Source: Algirhabdus cladophorae
Lineage (GTDB): Bacteria > Pseudomonadota > Alphaproteobacteria > Rhodobacterales > Rhodobacteraceae
Reading direction: 5' to 3'
Length of the DNA stretch: 64,000 nt
Assembly: GCF_044772865.1 (NCBI RefSeq)
Contig: NZ_CP173029.1
Coordinates: forward strand, 1,736,001 to 1,800,000
Both the position numbers and the translations under genes were made by a program. This document shows positions 36,020-44,738 of the stretch, one piece after another; the stretch's first letter is position 1; the number at the start of each line of letters is the position of its first letter. The notes under the pieces were generated by a model, which saw only the letters and a program-made list of their open reading frames with translations, had not been told where the DNA came from and did no database searches.

Positions 36020-37222
36020 ATGCGCATTTTTCATTTGGTGATTGCCATGATGGTTCTGGCGATGCCAGCCGTAGCGCAATCGCAGTTTTCTGCCGTAAAG
36101 CGGATCAATGACCGTGTTATAACGGCCTATGAATTGCAACAACGGGCCTTGTTTTTGCAAGTGCTGCGCGCGCCGGGCAATGTTCAGGAAACCGCGATGG
36201 AGCAGTTGATCGAAGAGCGGCTCAAACAGGATATTCTCAACCAGATCGGTCAGCGCATCTCCGATGATGCGGTTTTGGGCGGCATGGAAGAATTTGCAGG
36301 CCGCGCCAACCTCACCGCGGAACAATTCACCCAAGCGATCGGCCAAGCCGGGGTTGATCGCGAAAGCTTTCGCGACTTTGTAAAGGTCGGATTGGGCTGG
36401 CGCGAGTTTGTGCGCGGCCGCTTTGGCCCCCAAGCCCGAGTGTCCGAGGATGAGATTGACCGCCGGATCGCTTTGGCCAGCAACGGCAGCGGCCTACGGG
36501 TTCTGATGTCGGAAATCATTCTGCCCAACGTGCCACAACTGGCCGCACAAACCGCCTCGCGGGTCGAAGAGATTAGCAAAATCACCACGCTCGAAGGCTT
36601 TGCTTCTGCCGCGCGGCGTTATTCCTTTGCGCCGACACGGGCCCGCAGTGGTCGTCTGGATTGGTTGCCCCTGTCCAATTTGCCACCGCAATTACGCCAA
36701 ATCGTGTTGTCTTTGCGCCCCGGCCAAGTCTCGGCACCTATCCCCTTGGAAAACGCGCTGATCATTTTCCAGCTGCGCGACATTGAAGAAGCGCCCGCCA
36801 CCCCAGCCGAACTGGCAGCAGTGGAATATGCCGCCTTCTACATACCGGGCGGTCGCAGTGACGCAGCACTGGCCCAAGCAGAAAAGATCAAAGCGCAGGT
36901 TGATACCTGTGACGACCTTTACGGTGTCGCACAGGGATTGCCCGAAGAACGTCTTGATCGCGGCAGCCTTGCCCCTGCGGACATCCCGCAAGACATTGCT
37001 GTCGAATTGGCCAAACTGGATCCGAATGAGGTCTCTACAGTTCTGACACGGGCCAATGGTCAAACGCTGGTGTTTTTGATGCTCTGCAGTCGGACCCCTG
37101 ATCTGGGCCAAGACATCGACCGCGAGCAAATCCGCAACACGCTGTTCAACGAGCGCATTGAATCCCTGTCGCAAGGGTTTTTGGACGGTCAGCGTGCCGA
37201 CGCCGTGATCCGCGATCCGTAG
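36020..37222 (+). CDS. surA: SurA-like periplasmic chaperone / peptidyl-prolyl isomerase
   Basis: This protein escorts outer-membrane proteins, including LptD, through the periplasm. The 400-residue sequence has a signal peptide (IFHLVIAMMVLAMPAVA), a SurA N-terminal domain (VKRINDRVITAYELQQRALFL region), and one parvulin-like domain with VSEDEIDRRI and RARSGRLDWLPLSNLPPQL elements (shown in part). One parvulin domain instead of the two of E. coli SurA is usual in alphaproteobacteria. An AAGGAG ribosome site precedes the ATG. It follows lptD by 21 bases. Confidence 0.88.
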   Translation: MRIFHLVIAMMVLAMPAVAQSQFSAVKRINDRVITAYELQQRALFLQVLRAPGNVQETAMEQLIEERLKQDILNQIGQRISDDAVLGGMEEFAGRANLTAEQFTQAIGQAGVDRESFRDFVKVGLGWREFVRGRFGPQARVSEDEIDRRIALASNGSGLRVLMSEIILPNVPQLAAQTASRVEEISKITTLEGFASAARRYSFAPTRARSGRLDWLPLSNLPPQLRQIVLSLRPGQVSAPIPLENALIIFQLRDIEEAPATPAELAAVEYAAFYIPGGRSDAALAQAEKIKAQVDTCDDLYGVAQGLPEERLDRGSLAPADIPQDIAVELAKLDPNEVSTVLTRANGQTLVFLMLCSRTPDLGQDIDREQIRNTLFNERIESLSQGFLDGQRADAVIRDP

Positions 37223-37235
37223 TGAGGCGCCCCGC

Positions 37236-38219
37236 GTGACCCAATCCCCTCTTGTTCTGACCTGCGGCGAACCCGCCGGGATCGGGCCAGAACTGGCGAT
37301 CAAAGCTTGGCAGGCCCTACGCGGCACCCTGCCCTTTGTCTATATCGGTGATCCGCGCCATTTGGGAACGGCCCCGTTTCAGGTGATCGAACATCCAGCG
37401 CAAGCTGTCGCTGTAGCCCCCACTGCAATGCCTGTTTTGGCCCATGACTTTGACGGATCCGCACGAAAGGGCCTAGCAGATCCAGCCAATGCCAAGGGCG
37501 TGATTGACGTGATCGCCCGGGCCGTTGACTTGGTACAATTAGGCGAGGCGCGCGCCATGTGCACCGCCCCGATCCACAAAAAGGCCCTCAAAGACGGGGC
37601 AGGTTTTGCCTATCCCGGCCATACAGAATATCTGGCTGCCTTGGCTGGGCGCAATCTGTCTGTGATGATGTTGGCCAGTGATATGCTGCGCGTGGTGCCT
37701 GTGACGATCCATATTCCTGTGGCCGAAGTTCCCCAAAGCCTGACGGCGCGGTTGCTCACCGATACGGTTCTGATCACCCATGCGGCGTTAAAACGGGACT
37801 TTGGCATCGCAAAACCGCGCTTGGCCGTGGCCGGTTTGAACCCCCACGCAGGCGAAGGCGGCGCCATGGGCCAAGAGGAACTGGACCTGATTACCCCGAC
37901 CCTGGATGCGCTCAGGGCGCAGGGGCTGGATATCTCGGGCCCGTTGCCTGCTGATACGATGTTTCATGCCCGTGCCCGCGAGGCCTATGATGTGGCTTTG
38001 TGTATGTACCACGATCAGGCCTTGATCCCGATCAAGACGCTGGATTTTGATCGCGGCGTCAACGTGACTTTGGGGTTGCCGTTTGTTCGGACCTCGCCGG
38101 ATCATGGGACGGCGTTTGACATTGCAGGCCAAGGGATCGCGGATCCCACGAGCCTGATCGAAGCGCTGAAATTGGCGGACCATATGGCCCAGATGCGTGG
38201 GTCGGATCAAGGCATTTAA
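37236..38219 (+). CDS. pdxA: 4-hydroxythreonine-4-phosphate dehydrogenase
   Basis: PdxA oxidises 4-phosphohydroxy-threonine in the DXP-dependent pathway to pyridoxal phosphate. The 327-residue protein starts with GTG at 37236, 13 bases after surA. Family motifs are visible: TCGEPAGIGPELA, the CTAPIHKKAL loop, PGHTEYLA, and the metal-binding CMYHDQALIPIKTL with its histidine and aspartate. The order surA-pdxA-rsmA is also that of E. coli. Confidence 0.95.
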   Translation: MTQSPLVLTCGEPAGIGPELAIKAWQALRGTLPFVYIGDPRHLGTAPFQVIEHPAQAVAVAPTAMPVLAHDFDGSARKGLADPANAKGVIDVIARAVDLVQLGEARAMCTAPIHKKALKDGAGFAYPGHTEYLAALAGRNLSVMMLASDMLRVVPVTIHIPVAEVPQSLTARLLTDTVLITHAALKRDFGIAKPRLAVAGLNPHAGEGGAMGQEELDLITPTLDALRAQGLDISGPLPADTMFHARAREAYDVALCMYHDQALIPIKTLDFDRGVNVTLGLPFVRTSPDHGTAFDIAGQGIADPTSLIEALKLADHMAQMRGSDQGI

Positions 38220-38234
38220 GGACTAAAGAAACCT

Positions 38235-39077
38235 ATGGCCACCATCGACAGCCTGCCTCCGTTGCGTGAGGTCATCAACACTCACGAGTTGCGCGCCAAG
38301 AAAAGCCTTGGGCAGAACTTTTTGTTGGATCTCAATCTGACAGCAAAAATTGCGCGACAGGCAGGTGATCTCAGCGACGCGGATGTGTTGGAAATTGGCC
38401 CCGGTCCCGGCGGGTTAACCCGTGGCCTGCTGGCAGAAGGGGCACGGCGGGTTCTCGCCATTGAAAAAGATGCGCGGTGTTTGCCTGCCTTGGCTCAGAT
38501 TGCCGAGGCCTATCCAGATCGATTGCGGGTATTGAACGCAGATGCTTTGGAATTTGATCCCCGGGGGCAGCTGCAAAGCCCGATCAAAGTCGCCGCAAAC
38601 CTGCCCTATAACATCGGGACCGAACTATTGGTGCGCTGGTTGACGCCCAAGGACTGGCCACCGTTTTGGGACAGTCTGACACTGATGTTCCAAAAAGAAG
38701 TGGCCGAGCGCATTGTCGCCAAACCCGGCAGCAAGGCCTACGGGCGCTTGGCCCTTTTGGCCGCATGGCGGGCCGAGGCCAAGATGGTAATGACCCTGCC
38801 GCCCGAGGCCTTTACCCCCCCGCCCAAGATCAGTTCTGCCGTGGTCCATATCACGGCCCTCCCTGCCCCGCGCTACCGTGCGGATGCCAACACATTGTCA
38901 AAGGTTGTGGCAGCCGCGTTCAACCAACGGCGCAAAATGATGCGTGCCGCGTTGAAGTCTTATGGCCCTGATATCGAAGACAAATTGGTCGCCGCTGGCA
39001 TTAAACCAACGGACCGTGCCGAGACGCTGGATCTAGAGCAGTTTTGCGCCCTCGCCCAACAGATCAAACCGGTTTAG
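38235..39077 (+). CDS. rsmA: 16S rRNA (adenine-1518/1519-N6)-dimethyltransferase
   Basis: RsmA (KsgA) dimethylates two adjacent adenines in helix 45 late in 30S assembly. The 280-residue sequence has the opening KKSLGQNFL, the SAM-binding EIGPGPGGLTRGLL, the catalytic NLPYNI motif and the C-terminal helical domain with AAFNQRRKMMRAALK. It follows pdxA by 15 bases and ends the lptF-to-rsmA run. It converges closely with the DUF4167 gene. Confidence 0.96.
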   Translation: MATIDSLPPLREVINTHELRAKKSLGQNFLLDLNLTAKIARQAGDLSDADVLEIGPGPGGLTRGLLAEGARRVLAIEKDARCLPALAQIAEAYPDRLRVLNADALEFDPRGQLQSPIKVAANLPYNIGTELLVRWLTPKDWPPFWDSLTLMFQKEVAERIVAKPGSKAYGRLALLAAWRAEAKMVMTLPPEAFTPPPKISSAVVHITALPAPRYRADANTLSKVVAAAFNQRRKMMRAALKSYGPDIEDKLVAAGIKPTDRAETLDLEQFCALAQQIKPV

Positions 39078-39081
39078 GCGT

Positions 39082-39627
39082 TTATTCTGCAGCGTCAGAG
39101 GGGGGCGTTTCAGCCGCCACTTCTGTGGGTTTGGGTTTGCGCGGCTTATACGTCCGCTTAGGCTTGGGCGCGGCTTCTGGTGTTTCAACCAATCCCCCAT
39201 CCGCTGCGGGTGCGGCAGCTTCAACCACATCAGGTTGATCAGAACTGGCAGGATCCGCAGGAACTGGCGCTGGCGCGTTGCTTTCGCGTTCCTGACGCTC
39301 GTTGCGCTCCCGATCCCGTTCCGCTTGGCGTTCGCGATTCTGGCGTTCTTGTTCTTCGCGGCGCGCGTCGATCTCGCGTTGAGCCTCAGACAGCATCCGC
39401 GTGTAGTGTTCGGCGTGTTGTTGGAAATTCTCGGCGGCGACACGGTCACCGGAGAGTTGCGCATCCCGGGTCAACTGATTGTATTTGTCGATGATTTGTT
39501 GCGGCGTGCCGCGCACTTTGCCCTCGGGGCCGGAACTGTCGAACACACGGTTGACTATGTTTCCGCTTGGACGATTGTTGTTATTGTTACGGGATTTGGA
39601 CCGAGAACGGGATTTTGAAGAACGCAT
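39082..39627 (-). CDS. DUF4167 protein, highly charged
   Basis: The start at 39627 gives 181 residues. It opens with a basic Ser/Arg/Lys run and an Asn-rich patch (SRSRSKSRNNNNNRPSGN). The conserved DUF4167 core follows (VFDSSGPEGKVRGTPQQI, then a helix with LTRDAQLSGDRVAAENFQQHAEHY), then an Arg/Glu coiled coil. A Pro/Ala linker and a Lys-rich tail (KRTYKPRKPKP) complete it. Function is unknown; the basic ends suggest nucleic-acid binding. It lies downstream of prfA and prmC on the same strand, a pairing I recall from other alphaproteobacteria, which hints at a translation link. Confidence 0.85.
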   Translation of the reverse strand: MRSSKSRSRSKSRNNNNNRPSGNIVNRVFDSSGPEGKVRGTPQQIIDKYNQLTRDAQLSGDRVAAENFQQHAEHYTRMLSEAQREIDARREEQERQNRERQAERDRERNERQERESNAPAPVPADPASSDQPDVVEAAAPAADGGLVETPEAAPKPKRTYKPRKPKPTEVAAETPPSDAAE

Positions 39628-39849
39628 GAGAGTTGTGTCTAGCCTTGTCAGCCCTCGGTATTCGGGGCTTGCCGCTGTCCCTGTCCTGTCGCCTCGTGCG
39701 GTAGGAAAATTAATCAGGGGTGCGATGTTGCTTGTGAATTCGGGGGCAGCCTGAGCTTCTTCCCCTGCGCACCAAAAAGCATGACCACCGGACAGGAGCA
39801 AGGGGAAACTTTGGCAATTCCCGTTTTGGGAGGGTTTTTGCCTGATAAT
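39628..39849. other. Gap between prmC and the DUF4167 gene
   Basis: About 220 bases with no gene I can support. Possible frames here lack conserved features. It presumably carries a promoter for the DUF4167 gene. Confidence 0.4.
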
Positions 39850-40710
39850 TCACCTCAAAACGCCACTGACCACGCGATCGCGGCCATCAAGGTCTTGAAA
39901 CACCTCAATCTGACTGAGGCTGGCGTCCGCAAACAGTTGCGAAACCGGGGCGGCTTGGGTTGGCCCGATCTCGACAATCAGGCGACCGTTCGGGGTTAGG
40001 AATTTCTGCACATCGGCGCAAATGATCCGATAGCACCCCAACCCGTCGCCCTCATCCGTCAGGGCCATGCGCGGATCAAAATCGCGCACATCAACCGACA
40101 AATCCGCCATCTCGTCCACGCCGATATAGGGCGGGTTCGACACGATCAGATCAAACTGCCCCTCAACGGCGCTGAACCAATCCGATTGCATCCACGTGGC
40201 CACGGCATTGGTGCCTGCATCGCCACTATTGGCGCGCGCCACGTCCAAGGCTTTGACGCTTAGATCAACCCCCACGCCCCGTGCGCCCCTACGTTCTTGC
40301 AACAATGAAATCAGGATACACCCCGATCCCGTGCCCAAATCCAACACCCGTTCAAAGGGATGCTCCAACGCCACTTCGATCAACCGTTCGGTTTCAGGGC
40401 GTGGATCCAACACATCCGTGGACACGCGAAAATCCTCGTTCCAAAACGCACGACTGCCAATGATTTTTGAGACAGGTTTGCCTTTGGCACGTTCACCCAG
40501 AATATCGTGTTTGTAGGACTGCGCGCCGAACTCGAAATACTTGTCCTCTAGCATCTCTTCCAGCCGCATACGCAATGTCGAAGGGGCACGGCCTGTGAAA
40601 TGGGCAATCAACAGCAGCGCATCGCGGGGCGCGTTAGGCACGCCTGCCTTGGTCAAAAAAGACGTTGCACGGTCCAATTCATCCCCGATGCTTCGACGCG
40701 GATAAGGCAT
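39850..40710 (-). CDS. prmC: Release factor glutamine methyltransferase
   Basis: PrmC methylates the glutamine of the GGQ motif in release factors. The 286-residue protein has an N-terminal helical domain (about 1-75), a SAM-binding fold with VLDLGTGSGCILISLL, and the substrate-binding NPPY motif in LIVSNPPYIG. It starts three bases after prfA ends, so methylase and substrate genes are adjacent and probably co-transcribed. Confidence 0.95.
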   Translation of the reverse strand: MPYPRRSIGDELDRATSFLTKAGVPNAPRDALLLIAHFTGRAPSTLRMRLEEMLEDKYFEFGAQSYKHDILGERAKGKPVSKIIGSRAFWNEDFRVSTDVLDPRPETERLIEVALEHPFERVLDLGTGSGCILISLLQERRGARGVGVDLSVKALDVARANSGDAGTNAVATWMQSDWFSAVEGQFDLIVSNPPYIGVDEMADLSVDVRDFDPRMALTDEGDGLGCYRIICADVQKFLTPNGRLIVEIGPTQAAPVSQLFADASLSQIEVFQDLDGRDRVVSGVLR

Positions 40711-40713
40711 AGG

Positions 40714-41760
40714 TTAGTCCAGTTCGGCCAATAGCGTGGCCTGATGTTCCGCCGTCAGCGCATCAATAATCTCGTCCAGATCGCCCTGCATCACTTGATC
40801 CAATTTATACAATGTCAGGTTAATCCGATGATCCGTCATCCGCCCCTGCGGGAAGTTATACGTGCGGATCCGCTCGGACCTGTCCCCACTGCCCACTTGG
40901 GATTTGCGATCCGCTGCCCGTTCGCCATCAATGCGTTGGCGTTCCAGATCAAACAGGCGGGTTTTCAGGGTCAGCATCGCAATCTCGCGGTTGCGGTGCT
41001 GGGATTTCTCGGCACTGACCACGATGATCCCCGTGGGAATATGGGTGATGCGCACGGCACTGTCCGTGGTGTTCACGTGCTGGCCACCAGCACCAGAGGC
41101 GCGCATTGTATCTATCCGAATGTCTTGCGGATCAATTTGCACGTCCACATCTTCGGCCTCGGGCAGAACCGCCACAGTGGCCGCAGAGGTATGTACCCGT
41201 CCGCCACTTTCGGTCGTTGGCACCCGCTGGACCCGGTGCACGCCACTTTCAAACTTCAGCCGGGCAAAAACATCGGTGCCTTGGATGTGCCCGGTGACTT
41301 CTTTGATCCCGCCCAATTCCGTGACCTGCTGCTCGATAATCTCGAACGTCCAGCCCTGCGCCTCGCAATAGCGCTGATACATGCGCAACAAGTCAGCCGC
41401 GAAAAGGCTGGCCTCATCCCCGCCCGTGCCCGGTCTGATCTCGATCATCGCAGGGCGGGCGTCCGCAGCATCCTTGGGCAACAAAGCCAGTTGCAACCGG
41501 TGTTCCATGTCAGGAATGGCAGCCTTAAGGCGCGGCATTTCTTCTTCGGCCAGCTCCTTCATTTCAGGATCCGCCAGCATCATCTGGGCCTCGGCCAAAT
41601 CATCCAAAGCCTGCCTGTAACCGGCGATTTCCTCGACCACTGGTTTGAGGTCAGAATACTCTTTTGCCAGTACGGCAATGTCGCCAGATCCATCCGCCAT
41701 CGAGGCCTCAAGGAACTCGAAACGTTGGGTGATTGCAGCTAATTTATCCATTGGAACCAT
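40714..41760 (-). CDS. prfA: Peptide chain release factor 1
   Basis: RF1 terminates translation at UAA and UAG. The sequence carries the GGQ catalytic motif (SGAGGQHVNTTDS; Gly225-Gly226-Gln227 from this start). The stop-codon recognition region reads RVPTTESGGRVHTS, with PTT in place of the common PAT but still of the PxT type. I chose the ATG at 41760 (MVPMDKLAAI, 348 residues). A GGGGGA box lies about ten bases upstream, and the ATG at 41778 has no ribosome site. Confidence 0.95.
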   Translation of the reverse strand: MVPMDKLAAITQRFEFLEASMADGSGDIAVLAKEYSDLKPVVEEIAGYRQALDDLAEAQMMLADPEMKELAEEEMPRLKAAIPDMEHRLQLALLPKDAADARPAMIEIRPGTGGDEASLFAADLLRMYQRYCEAQGWTFEIIEQQVTELGGIKEVTGHIQGTDVFARLKFESGVHRVQRVPTTESGGRVHTSAATVAVLPEAEDVDVQIDPQDIRIDTMRASGAGGQHVNTTDSAVRITHIPTGIIVVSAEKSQHRNREIAMLTLKTRLFDLERQRIDGERAADRKSQVGSGDRSERIRTYNFPQGRMTDHRINLTLYKLDQVMQGDLDEIIDALTAEHQATLLAELD

Positions 41761-41829
41761 GGCCGTTTCGTCCCCCATCCGGCGGCTAGGGTCAAGAGGC
41801 TAGTTTTGGCGCGATAAGTTTGCTATTCT

Positions 41830-42105
41830 ATGGGTATGTGGAGACCTTTACTATTCAGTGTTCTATGCGCAGCCCCAGCCGCTGCAGACGTCACATCGCC
41901 AAGTGGCAAAACGGTCGATTGCTATTGCACCGACAGCGGTGGGGCTCGTATCGAATTGGGGGAAAGCATCTGTTTGCAAGTGGACGGACGCATGTTCATG
42001 GCCCAATGTCAGATGTCGTTGAACGTGCCCATGTGGCGCGAAACGGCAGAAGGCTGCCTCAGCAGTCAGGCCCTGCCCTTCACCCCTATTCCAGCTGCAG
42101 GCTAA
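41830..42105 (+). CDS. Small exported cysteine-containing protein, unknown
   Basis: This 91-residue protein has a signal peptide (MWRPLLFSVLCAAPAAA, cleavage before DVTSP). The mature part has five cysteines (VDCYC, SICLQ, AQCQM, GCLSS), so it is likely disulfide-bonded in the periplasm. I do not recognise the family. It diverges from prfA and converges with the DUF1499 gene, whose stop overlaps its own. The start may be 41830 or 41836. Confidence 0.7.
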   Translation: MGMWRPLLFSVLCAAPAAADVTSPSGKTVDCYCTDSGGARIELGESICLQVDGRMFMAQCQMSLNVPMWRETAEGCLSSQALPFTPIPAAG

Positions 42106-42533
42106 TTGTCTGACAATTGCGCAAGCCAGCTTTGGACGCGCGCTTTGTTCACGCCCATGTCAGCTTTGCCTATTTTGAGACGTGCATAGAACTTAGCGGT
42201 GACTTGATCCCCAGAGGTCTCAAAGGCAACTGTTGTAAAATCAGGAAAGCCAAAGCCTGCGGATCGTGTGATAAAGGTGATCAGCCCGTCGTCTTCGGCC
42301 AGAACTTTGGTGCGCGGGGTGGCCAAAGCTATGGCTTTGATCTGGGCTTGGGCCTCGTTGACAGGGCCCTCCATCGCAACTTGGGTCTTGTAACTGCCCG
42401 CCAGCGTTTCCTCGCCCGCGACCTCAGGGGCCACATGCCAGTCGGTGACACTGATTGGGGCCAAACGCGCATAGGCGGCCAAAGCCACGGCCAATATAAC
42501 AAGCGTTCCAATGATCCACATGATCCGTTTCAT
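42102..42533 (-). CDS. DUF1499 family membrane-anchored protein
   Basis: The 143-residue protein has one N-terminal hydrophobic span (IMWIIGTLVILAVALAAYA) followed by a DUF1499 domain with LITFITRSAGFGFPDF and a basic KARVQSWL end. Function is unknown. The ATG at 42533 overlaps the agmatinase stop in an ATGA, with AAAGGGG inside the agmatinase 3' end, so it is translated as part of a speB operon. A longer frame starts at 42569 but lies inside speB. Confidence 0.8.
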   Translation of the reverse strand: MKRIMWIIGTLVILAVALAAYARLAPISVTDWHVAPEVAGEETLAGSYKTQVAMEGPVNEAQAQIKAIALATPRTKVLAEDDGLITFITRSAGFGFPDFTTVAFETSGDQVTAKFYARLKIGKADMGVNKARVQSWLAQLSDN

Positions 42534-43501
42534 CCCCTTTGGTTGCGCAAGTTTGTGCAATAAAGACACATCAATTCCGTGGCCACATGGGCGCCTGCGA
42601 TGGCTGTGGCACCCGTTGTGTCAAATGGTGGAGAGACCTCAACCACATCGCCGCCCACCATATTAATGCCCGCCAAATCACGCAAAATGATCGCAGCCTG
42701 CCCCGAACTCAGTCCCCCCCACACCGGCGTGCCAGTACCGGGCGCAAAGGCGGGATCAAGGCAATCGATATCAAATGTCAGATATGTCTGACGTTTGCCC
42801 AAAATCTGCTTGATCTTGGCAACCACAGCCGCAGGACCTGTTTGATGAACCTCGCGGGCATCGATGATATTTACGCCCAAAGTGTCCTCATTGGTCGTAC
42901 GAATTCCAACCTGAACCGAAGCTTTGGGATCGATCAACCCCTCTTTCACCGCTTTATAAAACATTGTGCCATGGTCAATCCGGTCCATGTCGTCGTCGGG
43001 CCAAGTGTCGGAATGAGCGTCAAATTGCAGCAAGGACAGTGGCCCAAACCGCGCGGCATAGGCCCGCAAAATGGGGAAACTGATGTAGTGATCCCCGCCA
43101 AGGCACAGGGAACCTGCACCAGCTTCCAATATACCTAAAATATGGTCCGTAAGGCGCTGAGGAAATTCACTTATCTTGGCATAGTCATATGCTAAATCAC
43201 CATAATCCACCACGTTGAAATCACTCAGTGGATCGATGTCCCACCCATAAGGTGCATCGGGGGCTTGCAGGCTGCTGGCTTCGCGGATCGCGCGCGGACC
43301 TAACCGTGTGCCGGGACGATTTGTGACTGCACTGTCGAACGGCACACCAGTGACCGCCAGATCAACACCAGCAAGGTTTTTGGTGTAACTTCGACGCAGA
43401 AAACTGGCCACGCCCCCAAAGGTGTTTTCATATGTCAGACCTTTGAAACCTTTGCGCGTAATCGCCGCGTCAACTTCGTTTCCTGCATCTTCCAAAGCCA
43501 T
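42530..43501 (-). CDS. speB: Agmatinase (ureohydrolase family)
   Basis: This manganese enzyme would convert agmatine to putrescine and urea. All metal-binding motifs are present in the 323-residue chain: GGDHYISFPI, QFDAHSDTW and FDIDCLDPAFAPGTGTPVWGG. The last fits agmatinase/guanidinobutyrase better than arginase. Several ureohydrolases share these motifs, so the substrate is inferred. It starts three bases after the M20 hydrolase gene ends on the same strand and overlaps a DUF1499 gene downstream. Confidence 0.88.
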   Translation of the reverse strand: MALEDAGNEVDAAITRKGFKGLTYENTFGGVASFLRRSYTKNLAGVDLAVTGVPFDSAVTNRPGTRLGPRAIREASSLQAPDAPYGWDIDPLSDFNVVDYGDLAYDYAKISEFPQRLTDHILGILEAGAGSLCLGGDHYISFPILRAYAARFGPLSLLQFDAHSDTWPDDDMDRIDHGTMFYKAVKEGLIDPKASVQVGIRTTNEDTLGVNIIDAREVHQTGPAAVVAKIKQILGKRQTYLTFDIDCLDPAFAPGTGTPVWGGLSSGQAAIILRDLAGINMVGGDVVEVSPPFDTTGATAIAGAHVATELMCLYCTNLRNQRG

Positions 43502-43504
43502 GGC

Positions 43505-44674
43505 CTAATCCCCTTGCACAGGTTGCGCAGTCTCAACAAGGCGCGCAAAGAAACTGGCCCCAATGGGCGCAACCTCATCATTGAAATCATAGCTGGTTTG
43601 ATGCAACCCTGCTGTATCGCCGTTGCCAATGAACAAATAGGCGCCGGGACGTTCTTCCAGCATATAGGCGAAATCTTCGGCCCCCATTTCCGGCGTTTGA
43701 TTTGCGTTCACCGCGTCCACACCACTCACCTCGCGCGCCACTCTAGCCGCGAATTCCGCACGGTCTGCATGATTGATCGTCGGGGGATAGCCCACCTCAT
43801 ACTCCAGCTTGGCGTCCACATCATAGGCCGCCGCCTGCCCTTCCACGATCTGTTGCATGCGCTGCATCACCATGGCTTGGACATCTTTGTCAAAAGTGCG
43901 CACCGTCCCGCCAATAAACGCATATTCGGGGATCACATTGTCCGCGCTGCCCGTCTCGATCTGCGTCACAGACACCACCAAATCGTTCATGGCGTAGTGA
44001 TTGCGACTGACAATCGTTTGGATCGCTGTGGCAATCGCCAAGGCCGCCACCACAGGATCGCGGGTTTGATGCGGCATGGCCCCATGACCGCCCGCCCCTT
44101 TGACATAGATCCGAAAGCTGTCGGCGGCGGCCATAATCGGCCCCGGCGTTGTATAGAAATGCCCCACAGGCGTACCCGGCGCATTGTGCAGCGCATAGAC
44201 TTGATCGATGCCAAAGCGGTCCATCAAACCTTCTTGGCACATAACTTGGGCCCCTGCGCCAAATTCCTCAGCCGGTTGAAAAATCAGCGCCACAGAGCCT
44301 GCAAATTTGCGCGTTTCGGCCAGATATTTCGCAGCCCCCAGCAGCATCGTGGTATGCCCGTCATGGCCACAGGCGTGCATCGCTTTGTCATGAGTGCTGG
44401 CGTAATCCAGACCGGTTTCTTCAACCATAGGCAGCGCATCCATATCAGCGCGCAAGCCAATCACAGGGCCATCGCCACGTCCTTTGATGATAGCGACCAT
44501 GCCACTGGTGGCGATCCCTTCGTGCAAGGCGTCCACGCCAAATTCGCGCAATTTTTCCGCGACAAACGCGCTGGTTTTTGGCAAATCAAACATGATCTCG
44601 GGGATGGTGTGCAGATGTTGACGCCACTCGGCCATTTCAGAGGCAAAGCCTGCAATTCGGTTTAACACTGGCAA
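43505..44674 (-). CDS. M20-family amidohydrolase (N-acyl-amino-acid / hippurate hydrolase type)
   Basis: This cytoplasmic metallo-amidase of 389 residues belongs to the M20D group. The metal-binding segment MHACGHDGHTTMLLGA, the QPAEEFGAGAQVM glutamate region and the dimerisation domain with GAGGHGAMPH are all present. Such enzymes cleave N-acyl or indole amino-acid conjugates; the substrate cannot be read here. It is the first gene of a minus-strand run with speB and the DUF1499 gene, and diverges from mazG by 64 bases. Confidence 0.9.
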   Translation of the reverse strand: MPVLNRIAGFASEMAEWRQHLHTIPEIMFDLPKTSAFVAEKLREFGVDALHEGIATSGMVAIIKGRGDGPVIGLRADMDALPMVEETGLDYASTHDKAMHACGHDGHTTMLLGAAKYLAETRKFAGSVALIFQPAEEFGAGAQVMCQEGLMDRFGIDQVYALHNAPGTPVGHFYTTPGPIMAAADSFRIYVKGAGGHGAMPHQTRDPVVAALAIATAIQTIVSRNHYAMNDLVVSVTQIETGSADNVIPEYAFIGGTVRTFDKDVQAMVMQRMQQIVEGQAAAYDVDAKLEYEVGYPPTINHADRAEFAARVAREVSGVDAVNANQTPEMGAEDFAYMLEERPGAYLFIGNGDTAGLHQTSYDFNDEVAPIGASFFARLVETAQPVQGD

Positions 44675-44738
44675 GGGCTGACACTCCGCTCGGTTAGGGT
44701 TAGCCTGCGCATAAAAGACGAAACCGCAAGGGCGTGCA

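Noticed and set aside
39781..39999. 72-codon plus-strand frame antisense to the end of prmC
   Set aside because: More than half of it lies opposite the conserved prmC 3' end, and it lacks a ribosome site.
40744..41742. 332-codon plus-strand open frame opposite prfA
   Set aside because: RF1 is unmistakable on the minus strand, and the opposite frame has a shadow-like composition.
43514..44665. 383-codon plus-strand open frame opposite the M20 hydrolase
   Set aside because: It mirrors a well-conserved M20 gene almost exactly, and its translation is Arg/His-rich with no family features.
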